Assembly (NCBI GenBank): GCA_964449985.1
Contig: CAYVCG010000006.1
Location: 1-51,510 of the forward strand
DNA length: 51,510 nt
From: CAYVCG01 sp964449985
GTDB lineage: Bacteria; Bacillota; Clostridia; Lachnospirales; WRAX01
Reading direction: 5' to 3'
The notes under the pieces were generated by a model. That model was given only the letters and a program-made list of their open reading frames with translations, ran no database searches and was not told the DNA's origin. The stretch's first letter is position 1, and every line of letters starts with the position of its first letter. A program made the translations under genes and the position numbers. Shown here piece by piece: positions 8,847-17,465 of this stretch.

Positions 8847-11800
8847 TTAAAGCGCTGCTTTTGATTTTAACTGTAACAGCATAACAAGCGCTTCACGCAC
8901 TGTCATGCTTGCTTTGGCATCCATAGCCTTATCTTGGCAAATACCAAGCTGGAAAGCGGCACGAACTGCCTGCTTGTAATTATCATTAAGATTTTTGATG
9001 CCCGCTGTTTGGCCAAAATTGGTTATTCTTATCGTTGCTACTTTTGTATTAGTCCGCACTTCATAAACAGCCATATACATAAATATTGCTTCTTGTTTAG
9101 ATACAGGGCTTGAACTCGTTCTTGTTGACATAGTATAACCCTTTGATTTAAGGAAAGCGTATGGATCAGCCGTTTTTCCTGCGCCCATAAGCCTTGATGC
9201 AATGCCTGCCATAGCATAGCCAGACACGGTTGCGTCCAGTTGGAATGCATTGTCTCGACCGAGCAAGTCATCAAGACCGTATTTAACAATTAATTCAACA
9301 ATATCAGCAGAACCCGGAATGCCATCTAGTTTCGGGAAAGAAGGTTTATAACCAACAAACACAAATGTTCCCGGTATAAGCGAAGTAACCGAATAAACCC
9401 CGCCAGAAGCAATAACATCCTTGGAAACCCAAATATTGTTAAGCTGATGATATGCTTTTACAAACGTGCCCGGTTCGGCATTTTGATAGCGTATCATAAG
9501 CGATGATGCCAACGTTTCAAGCTCAAACGTATGCATCCTGTTATCATTTATAATCGTATAAACGTCTTTCATGAACTCATCGCTAACTTTTTCTACAACT
9601 CTTGCTACGAATTTGACAAGCTCTTCATTTGATTCCTTGTCATCCAGCATTTCACGAAGCTCATCAATAGTTTTATCATTCTGATCTGCCGTAAGGATTC
9701 TATCCATAAGCGCATTTAATATCTCGTCATCAACAATCTTTGTATCCTCAATGCTTCCTGCTGCTTCAAATCTTATAGTAAGCTTTGGCGTGAGAGGTTT
9801 GTTGTTTTCGATATATCCATAGCGATAGTCCTTTTCAAACGTTATTCTTATATAATAATCCTTTATATCTTTATCCTTTATTTTTTGAGCTATCTTCAAA
9901 ATAGCCTCGTTATAGTTCGTATCCACTGCATTTGGTGATATTAATGTTTCTATATCGTCAGAAATTATTTTAAAGCCTTTATTTGTTTCATTCGCCTTTA
10001 AAATAGCAGAAGCAGGCAAATAATAAATTGTTCTTTCGGATTCTGACAGAGCAAGGCTTAGCTGGGATCCTTGGGATTGAGTCAAAAGCTCAGCGAACAT
10101 ATCAGGGCGGTATACAATAATGCTTTGGCTATCCGATTTGTCTGCATACCAATAATATGTTTTAACAAGCTTTTTAAGCTCACCTTTTAAATATTCGAGC
10201 CATTTGTTTTCAATAATATCCTTGTCCAGCTCGTCCTGATTGATTTCTGTTCTTGCTGTGTCTATATTGGAATACACTGATGCATCGTTATTAACCAAGT
10301 CCAAAAGACGCACCTTTATTGTATAAGATGTTCCGGATTTTAAATCGACCCAATTGCCGCCGGACATCATTTTACTAACTATATATTTAAACCTAATATA
10401 TCCTTCTTCCGGCGCATTTTCGAAGCGCCCTGCCTGGGTTAGCGCAGATACAGGAATCGTGTATGGAGCACTCCAATCCTCTCCATCTTTGCAAATGGAA
10501 TATTGTAGCTGCATATCAACGCCAAGCTTCGCTATATCACCGATAGGCGCATCAAACATTATTAAAAATTCCTTTTGCTTGTTATACGAAATAGCTTGAG
10601 CCTCGCGCACAACACGCAAATTCTTCGGAGGTTTGACCGGAGTCGTTGTAACGCTTATATTGCTCCAAACTGAATATAACACAACATTATTTACTTTGCG
10701 AACCGTTCTAACATAATAGAAATACAGCTGATTTGGCGTTAGTGTATTATCTGTCAAGCTGATTTCTGTGCTATTTGTTGCAATAGTATATTCATATTTT
10801 CCAGCGGCAGGGGATGCAAAACCAGCCCCGCTATACTCAAGGATATTTGTTCCCTCAGTCCTTAGGCCCGCCTTGTTTGTATTATTAATAGCGCTATAAA
10901 TGTCCGCAAAGTCTGCCTTAGAGTCAAGCAGTGCTGCGTCCATTTCTTTATCCTTTGTTCTAATAATTTCATATTCAAAAACTATATTTGCTCCTGATGC
11001 ATTTGTTTCCGTTATTTTATCCCACAAAATTGTTGCGGAGGATAGCGTTATGTTATCCTTTCTTAAAACCGGCGCTGGTGGGAATTTATCCTCGGGCGAT
11101 GGCTTTGATTCATCGTTTTTCGTTATTTCGGAAACTATGCTCGTGATCATGGAATACGATGTTTTTTTATACGTAAAATCATCCGGGAATACAGGATCCG
11201 CAGCCAAAGGATCTGTTTTATTATAATAATCTATTTTTAAATCAGCAGAGAAGCAATATCTCTGGTTTTTATCAAGACCGTCAAGTTTGTATATAACATC
11301 TCTGGAAGCGCCTTCCAAAACGCTGTTCACAATATTTTGATCTAGGCTAATAGGAACGTTCTTTATACACACTACCTTACCATCTCTTAAATAATCGCGG
11401 ATGAACTTTGCTGCTGGATCGCCCGTTGTATCCAATACACCTGTCGGAAGGAACTTAGGCGCAGTTTTTCCGTTTATATCCGAAAAATACATAACAGTAT
11501 CCGTTGTATTATAGATATCAGCGAAATCGACGGCTATAACAGGAGGTTTAACTCTATCCGCAGGATCATTTATAGCTGGTAATGCTTTAAGAGCATTTTC
11601 TCCTTGCGAAATAAACAGGTCAAATAAAACCTCCTCATGGTGATAAGGATAGCTGTTGTCCAAGTATTCTCTAATTGCTCCGCCAGGAGCGACCCATTTG
11701 ACCTTCATGGATATTTCCTGGGGAATAAGCACGGTTTCTCCGCCAATTATCTGTTCCTTAGATATCGTTATCGGGTCATAAGCTGTTAAATTCTGCGGCA

Positions 11801-14045
11801 ATGGCAGCTGAAGTTTGGAATAATCATCAAGCGTCATGCTGTCATAAAGAGATTCACCCACCGATAAAATCTTAATCACAGGATTGCCCGCATTATAACT
11901 GGTCAACTCAACAGGCTTTGTATTTAGGAAGAAAATGTTCGGGAAATAGAAATCAATAGTTTCCGGCGGCGTAGTTGTGTTCGTCACGGCATTTTTGTTA
12001 AACGCCAAAGTATTAAGGCGAACATAGGCTCTATATATAACGTCCTTTGCAGGATATTCCACGCGTGAATCGTTCGAATTTGATCCATCGCCTGTAAAAT
12101 AACGAACTGTCGGCAGCTCATCATCAGGCGCAAGCAAGCCTTCGTTATCAGTATAAGTCACTTTAACGCGGCCATCTGTTTCTTTTTTCATAGTCATCGT
12201 TATAGTATCCAAAACACGTATTTTTGTCATGTCCGGTGTTCCATCCGGCAAGGTCGCATAAGGTTCTAATGTTGAATATATAACGTATTTAACCGCTATC
12301 TCGCCTGTTGACGAATTATCACAAAGGGCTTTTATAGTTTCTTCGCGTGCGATATCCCATCTTAAATCAACCTTTAGCGTTCCTTTTACATCTTTATCAG
12401 GATCGGTAGACAACTCGTCAAATGGAATATATCTGTGCGAAACTACTTTGAAGTTATTGGCTATGCCTATAGACATGGCCTTTGCGCCCGCTTCATATTT
12501 CATTATCTGAGATTCTACAATAAGCGAACCTTCGCTTTCGAAGGAAACCCCAGGACTAAAATACACCTGATAAGTGTGTACAAAGCCGGAGGCGGCATTC
12601 ATAGCGAGCGGCATATAAAGCGGGTTTACACCATCTGAATAGCTTGTTACGGATTTTTCACCGTCAACAAAAAGCCTGTAATAGCCTTTATAGCCCAAAT
12701 AAGGCTCAATAATGGCATAATACTTATCCCCGATAAACGATATCGTATATCGCATAAACGTATAGAATTTTCCATAGCCTATTCTGTTTGAATTAAATGC
12801 ATAAACCCCTGTTGTCCCTGCTGTTTTTAAAAAGCTTATAGTGCCTTCATAAAGCCGGCCGTATGGCAACCCTAAGCTTGCCGTCGAGCCTAAAGTGAAT
12901 TCTATGTAAGCCACACCTGCATCTGTTTTTCGGACAGGCGTTCCGCCGGTATAAAAGGCCGCTCCGGAAACACGGCAACCCGCCGCTGTTGGGTTAAAAA
13001 TATTGTCAATAATAACCTGTATGGGCGAAGCATTACCTGTAAGCATAAGATTCGTTTGAATAGGAATTTGGGTAGTCGATCCATAAACAAATTCCCCAGC
13101 TGCAGAATTCCATACCTTAGGCACGTTCATTCTAATCTTCATAAGGTTTGGATCCTCTGCAGGGGATTCCATATTAGCGCCTGTATGGTTCAATATGTCA
13201 CCCTTACCCTTGCTATTTGAAATAGCCTCAGAAGTTATTTCTCTTTCCGCTATGCCTGTCAAAACGTTGGTTACAGACGGAGCTGCCTCAAAATTGGGAT
13301 TAGCAGTCCCGGGGGAATTGCTTGAAAGCATTAACGCCACAGGATACACCGTACTTTGAGCGAAGGCGTTTGTCATGACAAAAAACCTGCCCGAGGCAGA
13401 ATCCCATAAAAAGTGAACGGTATAGTTTTCATATTTAAAAGAAAAACCTTGGCCGCGATTTATATGAAACGTTGGCTGCACCGCAAGACCATTCGCTATC
13501 TGATCCTGCACAACATAATAGCCCCGTGCTTTATCAGCATTTAAAAATGCATCATAAGGAACATAGTTCTCCTGTCCGGTAGGCGCACCGGGTTGGCTAT
13601 GAACAAAAAAGCTTTTACCCTGTCCATCCGAAGCTGAATCAGTGTAAATTTTGTTCCCCGAAGTATCCGTATAGGAAGCTGAGGTTTTATAAACATCATA
13701 TGTAACCACTGCGGAACTCACGCTTTTGTCAATACGCATCTGCGCAACCAAACCATCCCGCACAGGATATTGCAGGAGGAAAACCCCGCTATCAAATGGC
13801 AAACCATTTGGCGTGTTAAAATCCCATTCTATTAGGGCATCACTTCCGGCTAGATTTCCTGTTCCATCTGATATATAAAGCGGAATAGGGTTTGTTTTTC
13901 CGACTATTAATTTATTATCAAATCGGACGCCAAGCTTATATTTATCCGTTGGCCCGGCAAAAACATCCATAAGCTGGCCGGGAAATACGGTTATTGTATT
14001 TATCATTGTTATTATCGCAAGCAGCAAAGCTATCTTCTTTTTCAT
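8847..14045 (-). CDS. Giant secreted FN3-like surface protein (operon leader)
   Basis: This is a 1732-residue secreted protein and the first gene of the operon. It has a signal peptide (KKKIALLLAIITMINTITVF to about residue 30). A large N-terminal region of unknown fold spans about 35-530. A beta-rich middle follows, then FN3-like domains near 985-1110 (SSATILWDKITE, NQLYFYYVRTVRKVNNV) and 1115-1230. An acidic, charged helical stretch lies near 1440-1500 (DQNDKTIDELREMLDDKESN). The degenerate SLH-like C-terminus contains VSKQEAIFMYMAVYEVRTNT and YKQAVRAAFQLGICQDK, which align with the neighbour's C-terminus. The ATG at 14045 sits behind GAGGAG; a TTG two codons upstream is too close to that site. 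It is probably a cell-surface or coat protein. The function is unknown. Confidence 0.7.
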   Translation of the reverse strand: MKKKIALLLAIITMINTITVFPGQLMDVFAGPTDKYKLGVRFDNKLIVGKTNPIPLYISDGTGNLAGSDALIEWDFNTPNGLPFDSGVFLLQYPVRDGLVAQMRIDKSVSSAVVTYDVYKTSASYTDTSGNKIYTDSASDGQGKSFFVHSQPGAPTGQENYVPYDAFLNADKARGYYVVQDQIANGLAVQPTFHINRGQGFSFKYENYTVHFLWDSASGRFFVMTNAFAQSTVYPVALMLSSNSPGTANPNFEAAPSVTNVLTGIAEREITSEAISNSKGKGDILNHTGANMESPAEDPNLMKIRMNVPKVWNSAAGEFVYGSTTQIPIQTNLMLTGNASPIQVIIDNIFNPTAAGCRVSGAAFYTGGTPVRKTDAGVAYIEFTLGSTASLGLPYGRLYEGTISFLKTAGTTGVYAFNSNRIGYGKFYTFMRYTISFIGDKYYAIIEPYLGYKGYYRLFVDGEKSVTSYSDGVNPLYMPLAMNAASGFVHTYQVYFSPGVSFESEGSLIVESQIMKYEAGAKAMSIGIANNFKVVSHRYIPFDELSTDPDKDVKGTLKVDLRWDIAREETIKALCDNSSTGEIAVKYVIYSTLEPYATLPDGTPDMTKIRVLDTITMTMKKETDGRVKVTYTDNEGLLAPDDELPTVRYFTGDGSNSNDSRVEYPAKDVIYRAYVRLNTLAFNKNAVTNTTTPPETIDFYFPNIFFLNTKPVELTSYNAGNPVIKILSVGESLYDSMTLDDYSKLQLPLPQNLTAYDPITISKEQIIGGETVLIPQEISMKVKWVAPGGAIREYLDNSYPYHHEEVLFDLFISQGENALKALPAINDPADRVKPPVIAVDFADIYNTTDTVMYFSDINGKTAPKFLPTGVLDTTGDPAAKFIRDYLRDGKVVCIKNVPISLDQNIVNSVLEGASRDVIYKLDGLDKNQRYCFSADLKIDYYNKTDPLAADPVFPDDFTYKKTSYSMITSIVSEITKNDESKPSPEDKFPPAPVLRKDNITLSSATILWDKITETNASGANIVFEYEIIRTKDKEMDAALLDSKADFADIYSAINNTNKAGLRTEGTNILEYSGAGFASPAAGKYEYTIATNSTEISLTDNTLTPNQLYFYYVRTVRKVNNVVLYSVWSNISVTTTPVKPPKNLRVVREAQAISYNKQKEFLIMFDAPIGDIAKLGVDMQLQYSICKDGEDWSAPYTIPVSALTQAGRFENAPEEGYIRFKYIVSKMMSGGNWVDLKSGTSYTIKVRLLDLVNNDASVYSNIDTARTEINQDELDKDIIENKWLEYLKGELKKLVKTYYWYADKSDSQSIIVYRPDMFAELLTQSQGSQLSLALSESERTIYYLPASAILKANETNKGFKIISDDIETLISPNAVDTNYNEAILKIAQKIKDKDIKDYYIRITFEKDYRYGYIENNKPLTPKLTIRFEAAGSIEDTKIVDDEILNALMDRILTADQNDKTIDELREMLDDKESNEELVKFVARVVEKVSDEFMKDVYTIINDNRMHTFELETLASSLMIRYQNAEPGTFVKAYHQLNNIWVSKDVIASGGVYSVTSLIPGTFVFVGYKPSFPKLDGIPGSADIVELIVKYGLDDLLGRDNAFQLDATVSGYAMAGIASRLMGAGKTADPYAFLKSKGYTMSTRTSSSPVSKQEAIFMYMAVYEVRTNTKVATIRITNFGQTAGIKNLNDNYKQAVRAAFQLGICQDKAMDAKASMTVREALVMLLQLKSKAAL

Positions 14046-14232
14046 GCACAACTCTCCTCATTTATTATTTCTTTTCGGACAAATGGAAACATAGTATATT
14101 TGAATATCGGCAATACATCCGTTTTAATAAATAACCAATACTGTCCAACACATGCCCCAAACTTTAACGGCATTTAAAAAAACAGAGAAAATCAAACAAT
14201 TTTTTTGTGCATTTTAACGTTATGCGTTTACC

Positions 14233-14417
14233 CTATTTTAAAACCTTATCCAAATAAATACGCAGCCTGTCCACAGTGTTGGCGCTTAGGTGATGCTCAA
14301 TTTTGCACGCCTCTGAAATCGCGTCCTTTTCGTCTATACCCAGCAGTTCATTTAGAAATCTCGTCAAAACCTTATGCCTGTTAGCAACACTTTTCGCCAT
14401 ATCCATGCCTTTTTCCG
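14233..14417 (-). CDS. DtxR/MntR-family metal-dependent repressor, C-terminal fragment
   Basis: The minus strand between the gap and a TAG at 14235-14233 encodes about 61 residues: EKGMDMAKSVANRHKVLTRF, then LNELLGIDEKDAISEACKIE, then HHLSANTVDRLRIYLDKVLK. The KG..IAKSV..RH..LT.FL pattern and the C-terminal EAC.IEH..S..T...L motif are those of the dimerization and metal-binding domain of DtxR/MntR/IdeR repressors. Cys, Glu and His of that motif are metal ligands in the family. The N-terminal winged helix and the start lie in the run of N. Manganese or iron sensing is expected from the family, but which metal cannot be decided. An uninterrupted frame appears to join this region to the deacetylase across the N run; that is an artefact. 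Confidence 0.8.
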
Positions 14418-14517
14418 NNNNNNNNNNNNNNNNNNNNNNNNNNNNNNNNNNNNNNNNNNNNNNNNNNNNNNNNNNNNNNNNNNNNNNNNNNNNNNNNNNN
14501 NNNNNNNNNNNNNNNNN
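14418..14517. other. Assembly gap (100 N)
   Basis: Exactly 100 unknown bases, the conventional placeholder for a scaffold gap of unknown size. The gene fragments on either side belong to different families, so the missing sequence must contain at least the 3' end of one gene and the 5' end of the other. Confidence 0.99.
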
Positions 14518-15446
14518 TAGCCCTCTTTTAACGCAAAAGTATATTTATATTCTTCGCCCTCATATGTTCCTTTAACTATATACCTTAAAAGCTCTCCTTC
14601 TGGCCGTTCGCCATAAGGATATGAAAAACCTACGGGCGTATATCCCGGAACGCTATCTCGTATCAGCTTATCAACGTATCCAATTTGTTGTTGTATCTTC
14701 TCCGCTGTTACAAGGCGATTCCCCAAACGAATATGATCCTTCGTATGATTGCCTACGTCGTAGCCGTTATCAACAAGCCAACCAAGGCGCTCAGAAACTG
14801 TTCCTGCTCCGGGAAACGGCTCTGTCTCGCCATTTATAAAAAACGTTGCTCCTCGACCAAAATCCGGATACTTTTTGCAGAACTCCTCAAGTATGTATAC
14901 TCCTGTATTCTGTTTAGGGACAAGAGCTCCGCCTTGTTCTTCCAAAGAAAATGATTGCTTCAAGCCATCATCAAACGTTAAGACAACAGGGGTATATCCC
15001 TTGGGGACAGTGACATTATTGTTCATTAAATCTTTAAGAGAGCATAATCTATATCCATCGTCATATAGCGTTTGTAAGTCATTTTTGAAATCATCCACAT
15101 TTCTTTGCCATTGGCTGGGTGGTTCACCCTCTACAATAGCGTGATACATTATAATCATAACCTGTCCCACTTCGTATGGTGAAAGACCAGTTTGGCTTTC
15201 ATCAGAAGATTCCGTTCCCGGTTCTTCCGAAGCCAATGCCTGGGGCATATCAGTTTGAGCTGGGTTTTCCGGCGCACCATCTTCTTTCGATCCTAGCTCA
15301 TTAGGCTGGGATTGAGACTGATCATTATATTCAACATTATTTTCCGGGCTTTCTTCCCTTGGAGGCACGGAACATCCAGACATGCAAATAGATATAATAG
15401 AAGCAAGGAGGACAACTTGAATTTTACGTTTTAATAAATTTTTCAT
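14518..15446 (-). CDS. Lipoprotein polysaccharide deacetylase (NodB domain), C-terminus lost in gap
   Basis: About 309 residues are visible. A lipoprotein signal ends at Cys25 (IISICMSGC). An acidic, Gln/Ser/Pro-rich linker (about 30-90) follows, then a NodB-type carbohydrate esterase 4 domain. Motif 1 is TFDDG (Asp159/160) and motif 2 is NHTKDH (His234/His238); together these bind the catalytic metal. FSYPYGERPEG stands at the place of motif 3. Such enzymes deacetylate N-acetylated wall glycans outside the cell, often giving lysozyme resistance or acting on cortex. The ATG at 15446 lies behind an AGGAG about 11 bases upstream. The 3' end is in the run of N. The motifs it retains suggest an active enzyme, but the general-acid region is not visible. 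Confidence 0.88.
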
Positions 15447-15582
15447 AATATAAAACAGCTCCTAATCTAAGGGTTTAAAGAGCGCCGACATCCTAAAATA
15501 TCAGCATTATCAATATGTCAATTATAACCTTATTTCAATAATTAGTAAATGACTTTGGTAAATAAATTAGTTTTAAATATAG

Positions 15583-15611
15583 TTGAAACGTAAATAATAA
15601 TATGGTAGTAT
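15583..15611 (+). promoter_or_regulatory. Promoter of the thioredoxin operon
   Basis: TTGAAA (15583-15588) and TAGTAT (15606-15611) are separated by 17 bases. They lie about 80 bases upstream of the trxA start. This also argues that the in-frame codons upstream of 15691 are leader, not coding. Confidence 0.6.
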
Positions 15612-15690
15612 GTTACTTGATAATATATATTTCAAATTTTATCTGACATTATACGTATGGAAACAACTTAACTTACAGGAGGTTTTATAT

Positions 15691-16008
15691 ATGGCAAAAA
15701 TTATAGCCAGCCTTGAGTTTGAAAACGAGGTTTTAAAGAGCGATATCCCAGTTATGGTAGATTTTTATGCAGAATGGTGTGGCCCATGCAAAATGATTGC
15801 GCCTTTTTTAGAGGATCTGTCCAAGGAAATGGAAGGCAAAGCAAAAGTCGTTAAAGTTGACATTGACAAAGCAAATGACATCGCTATAACATACAATATC
15901 AGGAGCGTCCCTACGCTTATGTTCTTTAAAGATGGTGAAATGGTGGACAAAATAGTTGGAGCTGTCCCTAAAGAGACTATGGCTGCCAAAATGAACGGCA
16001 TTATATAA
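15691..16008 (+). CDS. trxA: Thioredoxin
   Basis: This is a 105-residue single-domain thioredoxin, a cytoplasmic thiol-disulfide reductant. The active site EWCGPCKM (Cys-Gly-Pro-Cys) lies near residues 30-33. The cis-proline loop (RSVPTLMFF) and the C-terminal GAVPKE helix are present. The ATG at 15691 follows AGGAGG at a good distance. An in-frame start at 15610 would add a spurious 27-residue extension without a ribosome binding site. The next gene begins 40 bases downstream on the same strand and is probably co-transcribed. The length and motifs are normal for the family. Confidence 0.95.
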   Translation: MAKIIASLEFENEVLKSDIPVMVDFYAEWCGPCKMIAPFLEDLSKEMEGKAKVVKVDIDKANDIAITYNIRSVPTLMFFKDGEMVDKIVGAVPKETMAAKMNGII

Positions 16009-16048
16009 TGCATTATCCAAAATGCAAAAATGTAGAGGAGGTCGGATT

Positions 16049-16459
16049 ATGGCTGTTATAAGCGAAGGCATCGCTGTTTGCGACAGCGGGCTGTGTTTCG
16101 GTGATTATTCGGTTAAAGAAAAGCTGAAGGTTGATGGGTTTGAGTTTAATGGCGATATTTATCGTGTTAAAACTCATAATCTGATTACAAGACTTGAAAA
16201 AAATGGCAGGCTTCTTTTGGAAGCAGTTCCTGGTGCAGCTATCCACAATTTTTTTATAGATGAAAAACGAGTTTCTTTTCTTGCAGAAGGTTATAACGAT
16301 ACACAAATAACTTTAGAGCTGGAGCCTGAAACAGAATATACTGTCTTTATTGATGGTTTTAATACAGGCAAAATGAAAACAAATCTCTCCGGAAAAACAA
16401 GCTTCGGCGTTGAATTAAATGATAAAAAACAGGAAGTTGAAATAAAAAAGGTTGTTTAA
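16049..16459 (+). CDS. Small conserved protein co-transcribed with thioredoxin, function unknown
   Basis: The product is 136 residues, soluble, with no signal peptide or membrane segment. It is rich in beta strand: KLKVDGFEFNGDIYRVKTHN, then RLEKNGRLLLEAVPGAAIHN and EPETEYTVFIDGFNTGKMKT. The C-terminal NLSGKTSFGVEL segment is regular. The ATG at 16049 has GGAGG eight bases upstream; an in-frame ATG at 16022 lacks one. From memory, proteins with the phrases KTHxxITRLEKNG and VPGTAVHNF occur in Clostridia and are sometimes labelled endosialidase. I see no glycosidase motif here and do not endorse that label. Its position right after trxA suggests a redox-linked or stress role, which is inference only. 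Confidence 0.65.
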   Translation: MAVISEGIAVCDSGLCFGDYSVKEKLKVDGFEFNGDIYRVKTHNLITRLEKNGRLLLEAVPGAAIHNFFIDEKRVSFLAEGYNDTQITLELEPETEYTVFIDGFNTGKMKTNLSGKTSFGVELNDKKQEVEIKKVV

Positions 16460-16464
16460 ATAAA

Positions 16465-16562
16465 AATAGATACTGAAATTTCCAACGAATGTCGTGAAAT
16501 TGCAATTTCTATAGGGTGCGCATTGCGCGTCTTGTATGGTTTGATGTTATTGTCTACAGCCT
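16465..16562. repeat. Degenerate copy C of the MITE-like palindromic element
   Basis: The AAATTTCCAA left part and the GCGCATTGCGCGTC right arm, followed by TTGATGTTATTGTCTACAGCC, match the order of blocks in the copies at 17276-17411 and 31035-31151. The left GC-rich arm is lost or scrambled, and no flanking direct repeats are visible. It lies in the intergenic space after the thioredoxin operon. Confidence 0.55.
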
Positions 16563-16602
16563 AAAAAAAGTATCCCACGGCGCGCCGTGGGATACTTTTT
16601 TT
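16563..16602. terminator. Bidirectional terminator, perfect 40-bp palindrome
   Basis: Seven A, a 13-base arm (16570-16582), its exact complement (16583-16595) and seven T make a perfect palindrome. It works for both convergent genes. Its last two T are also the first two bases of the stop codon of the BofC-like gene on the minus strand. Confidence 0.9.
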
Positions 16603-17233
16603 AACTTCCATAATCCTGTAAAATCCTGATTAATTCTGTTTTACCGCTAACGTGTATCCCCTCGCGCAGACGTTCCTGCTCCGATTCGTCAAACACACTT
16701 ACGGGCATGTCTGTTATTTCTTTTAGGGTTGTCCCATTCACTTCGTTTTCGTAAAACACGGCAATATACCCTTTATGCACTCCGACAACATAATATTGAT
16801 CACTTTTTCCTTCAACATTTTTTCGCATGACAACCTCAGATGAATCAAACGACAGCACTTCCCAATCGACAAATGCGTCTTCCACATCCTTCTTTGTCAT
16901 ATCTATAAGAAAATACGGCGGGATTTCCTCGGTCTTTTCAACATTGCCGTCTCCCATATAATAATACTCATAAACCATCTTTGTAGACGGCGTTATTTTT
17001 TCCGCATTTTCCTCAACTGCATCAGCCAAAGGCATGTCCAAACCCGATGATACAAAGGCATAATCACCCAACTCTTCCTCTTCGGTATCAGCCTGGCCGT
17101 CTAAACCGGCTGTTATGCCGCCCTGTTCTGGCTTTTTGTTCCCGATGCCGCCGGATAAAACAAATCCAAGCATAAAACCGATAACCATAAGCCCAACTAT
17201 TATGGCGGAATATATTACGGAGCGTTTTTTCAT
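16601..17233 (-). CDS. BofC-like membrane-anchored protein
   Basis: The product is 210 residues with an N-terminal signal anchor (about 5-28, VIYSAIIVGLMVIGFMLGFV), an acidic linker (KKPEQGGITAGLDGQADTEE) and an extracytoplasmic domain. The last 65 residues (YYVVGVHKGYIAVFYENEVN to ELIRILQDYG) follow the BofC C-terminal pattern. BofC of Bacillus acts between the spore membranes and restrains SpoIVB signalling that controls sigma-K. Many Clostridia carry BofC-domain proteins of unknown role, so only the domain is claimed. The ATG has GGAGG seven bases upstream. A palindromic repeat element sits directly upstream, between this gene and the histidine kinase gene. Confidence 0.65.
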   Translation of the reverse strand: MKKRSVIYSAIIVGLMVIGFMLGFVLSGGIGNKKPEQGGITAGLDGQADTEEEELGDYAFVSSGLDMPLADAVEENAEKITPSTKMVYEYYYMGDGNVEKTEEIPPYFLIDMTKKDVEDAFVDWEVLSFDSSEVVMRKNVEGKSDQYYVVGVHKGYIAVFYENEVNGTTLKEITDMPVSVFDESEQERLREGIHVSGKTELIRILQDYGS

Positions 17234-17261
17234 ATCAAATCCTCCTTAAACAAAGGATATA

Positions 17262-17425
17262 ATACTAATTCTGATTAATATTGGGATGTCGACAAAATAC
17301 TATAATTTCTGATGGACGGCCAACGGCTGCCCCTACAAATGGCGTAAAATCTAAATTTTCTGTAGGGGCGCGCATTGCGCGTCCTTATTGCTCGATGAAT
17401 TGTCGACACTGATACTAATTCTGAT
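17262..17425. repeat. MITE-like palindromic element A with 14-bp flanking direct repeats
   Basis: The perfect direct repeats ATACTAATTCTGAT lie at 17262-17275 and 17412-17425. They bound a 136-bp element with near-terminal inverted repeats TGTCGACAA (17287-17295) and TTGTCGACA (17400-17408). Inside are long imperfect inverted arms at 17314-17337 and 17361-17384 (GGACG...GCCCCTACA against TGTAGGGGC...CGTCC). There is no open reading frame. The sequence is homologous to the copy at 31035-31151. This looks like a non-autonomous miniature element; the direct repeats may be a target duplication. Confidence 0.7.
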
Positions 17426-17465
17426 CAGTATAACCCCTTTTTATTAAGAAGTATTGACCAAAAAA

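Noticed and set aside
14364..15446. A 360-codon frame spanning the run of N as one protein
   Set aside because: It arises only because N translates without stops. The bases left of the gap fit a DtxR-type C-terminus in another frame with its own stop.
15610..15690. N-terminal extension of thioredoxin
   Set aside because: It starts at the predicted -10 element and has no ribosome binding site. The ATG at 15691 has AGGAGG.
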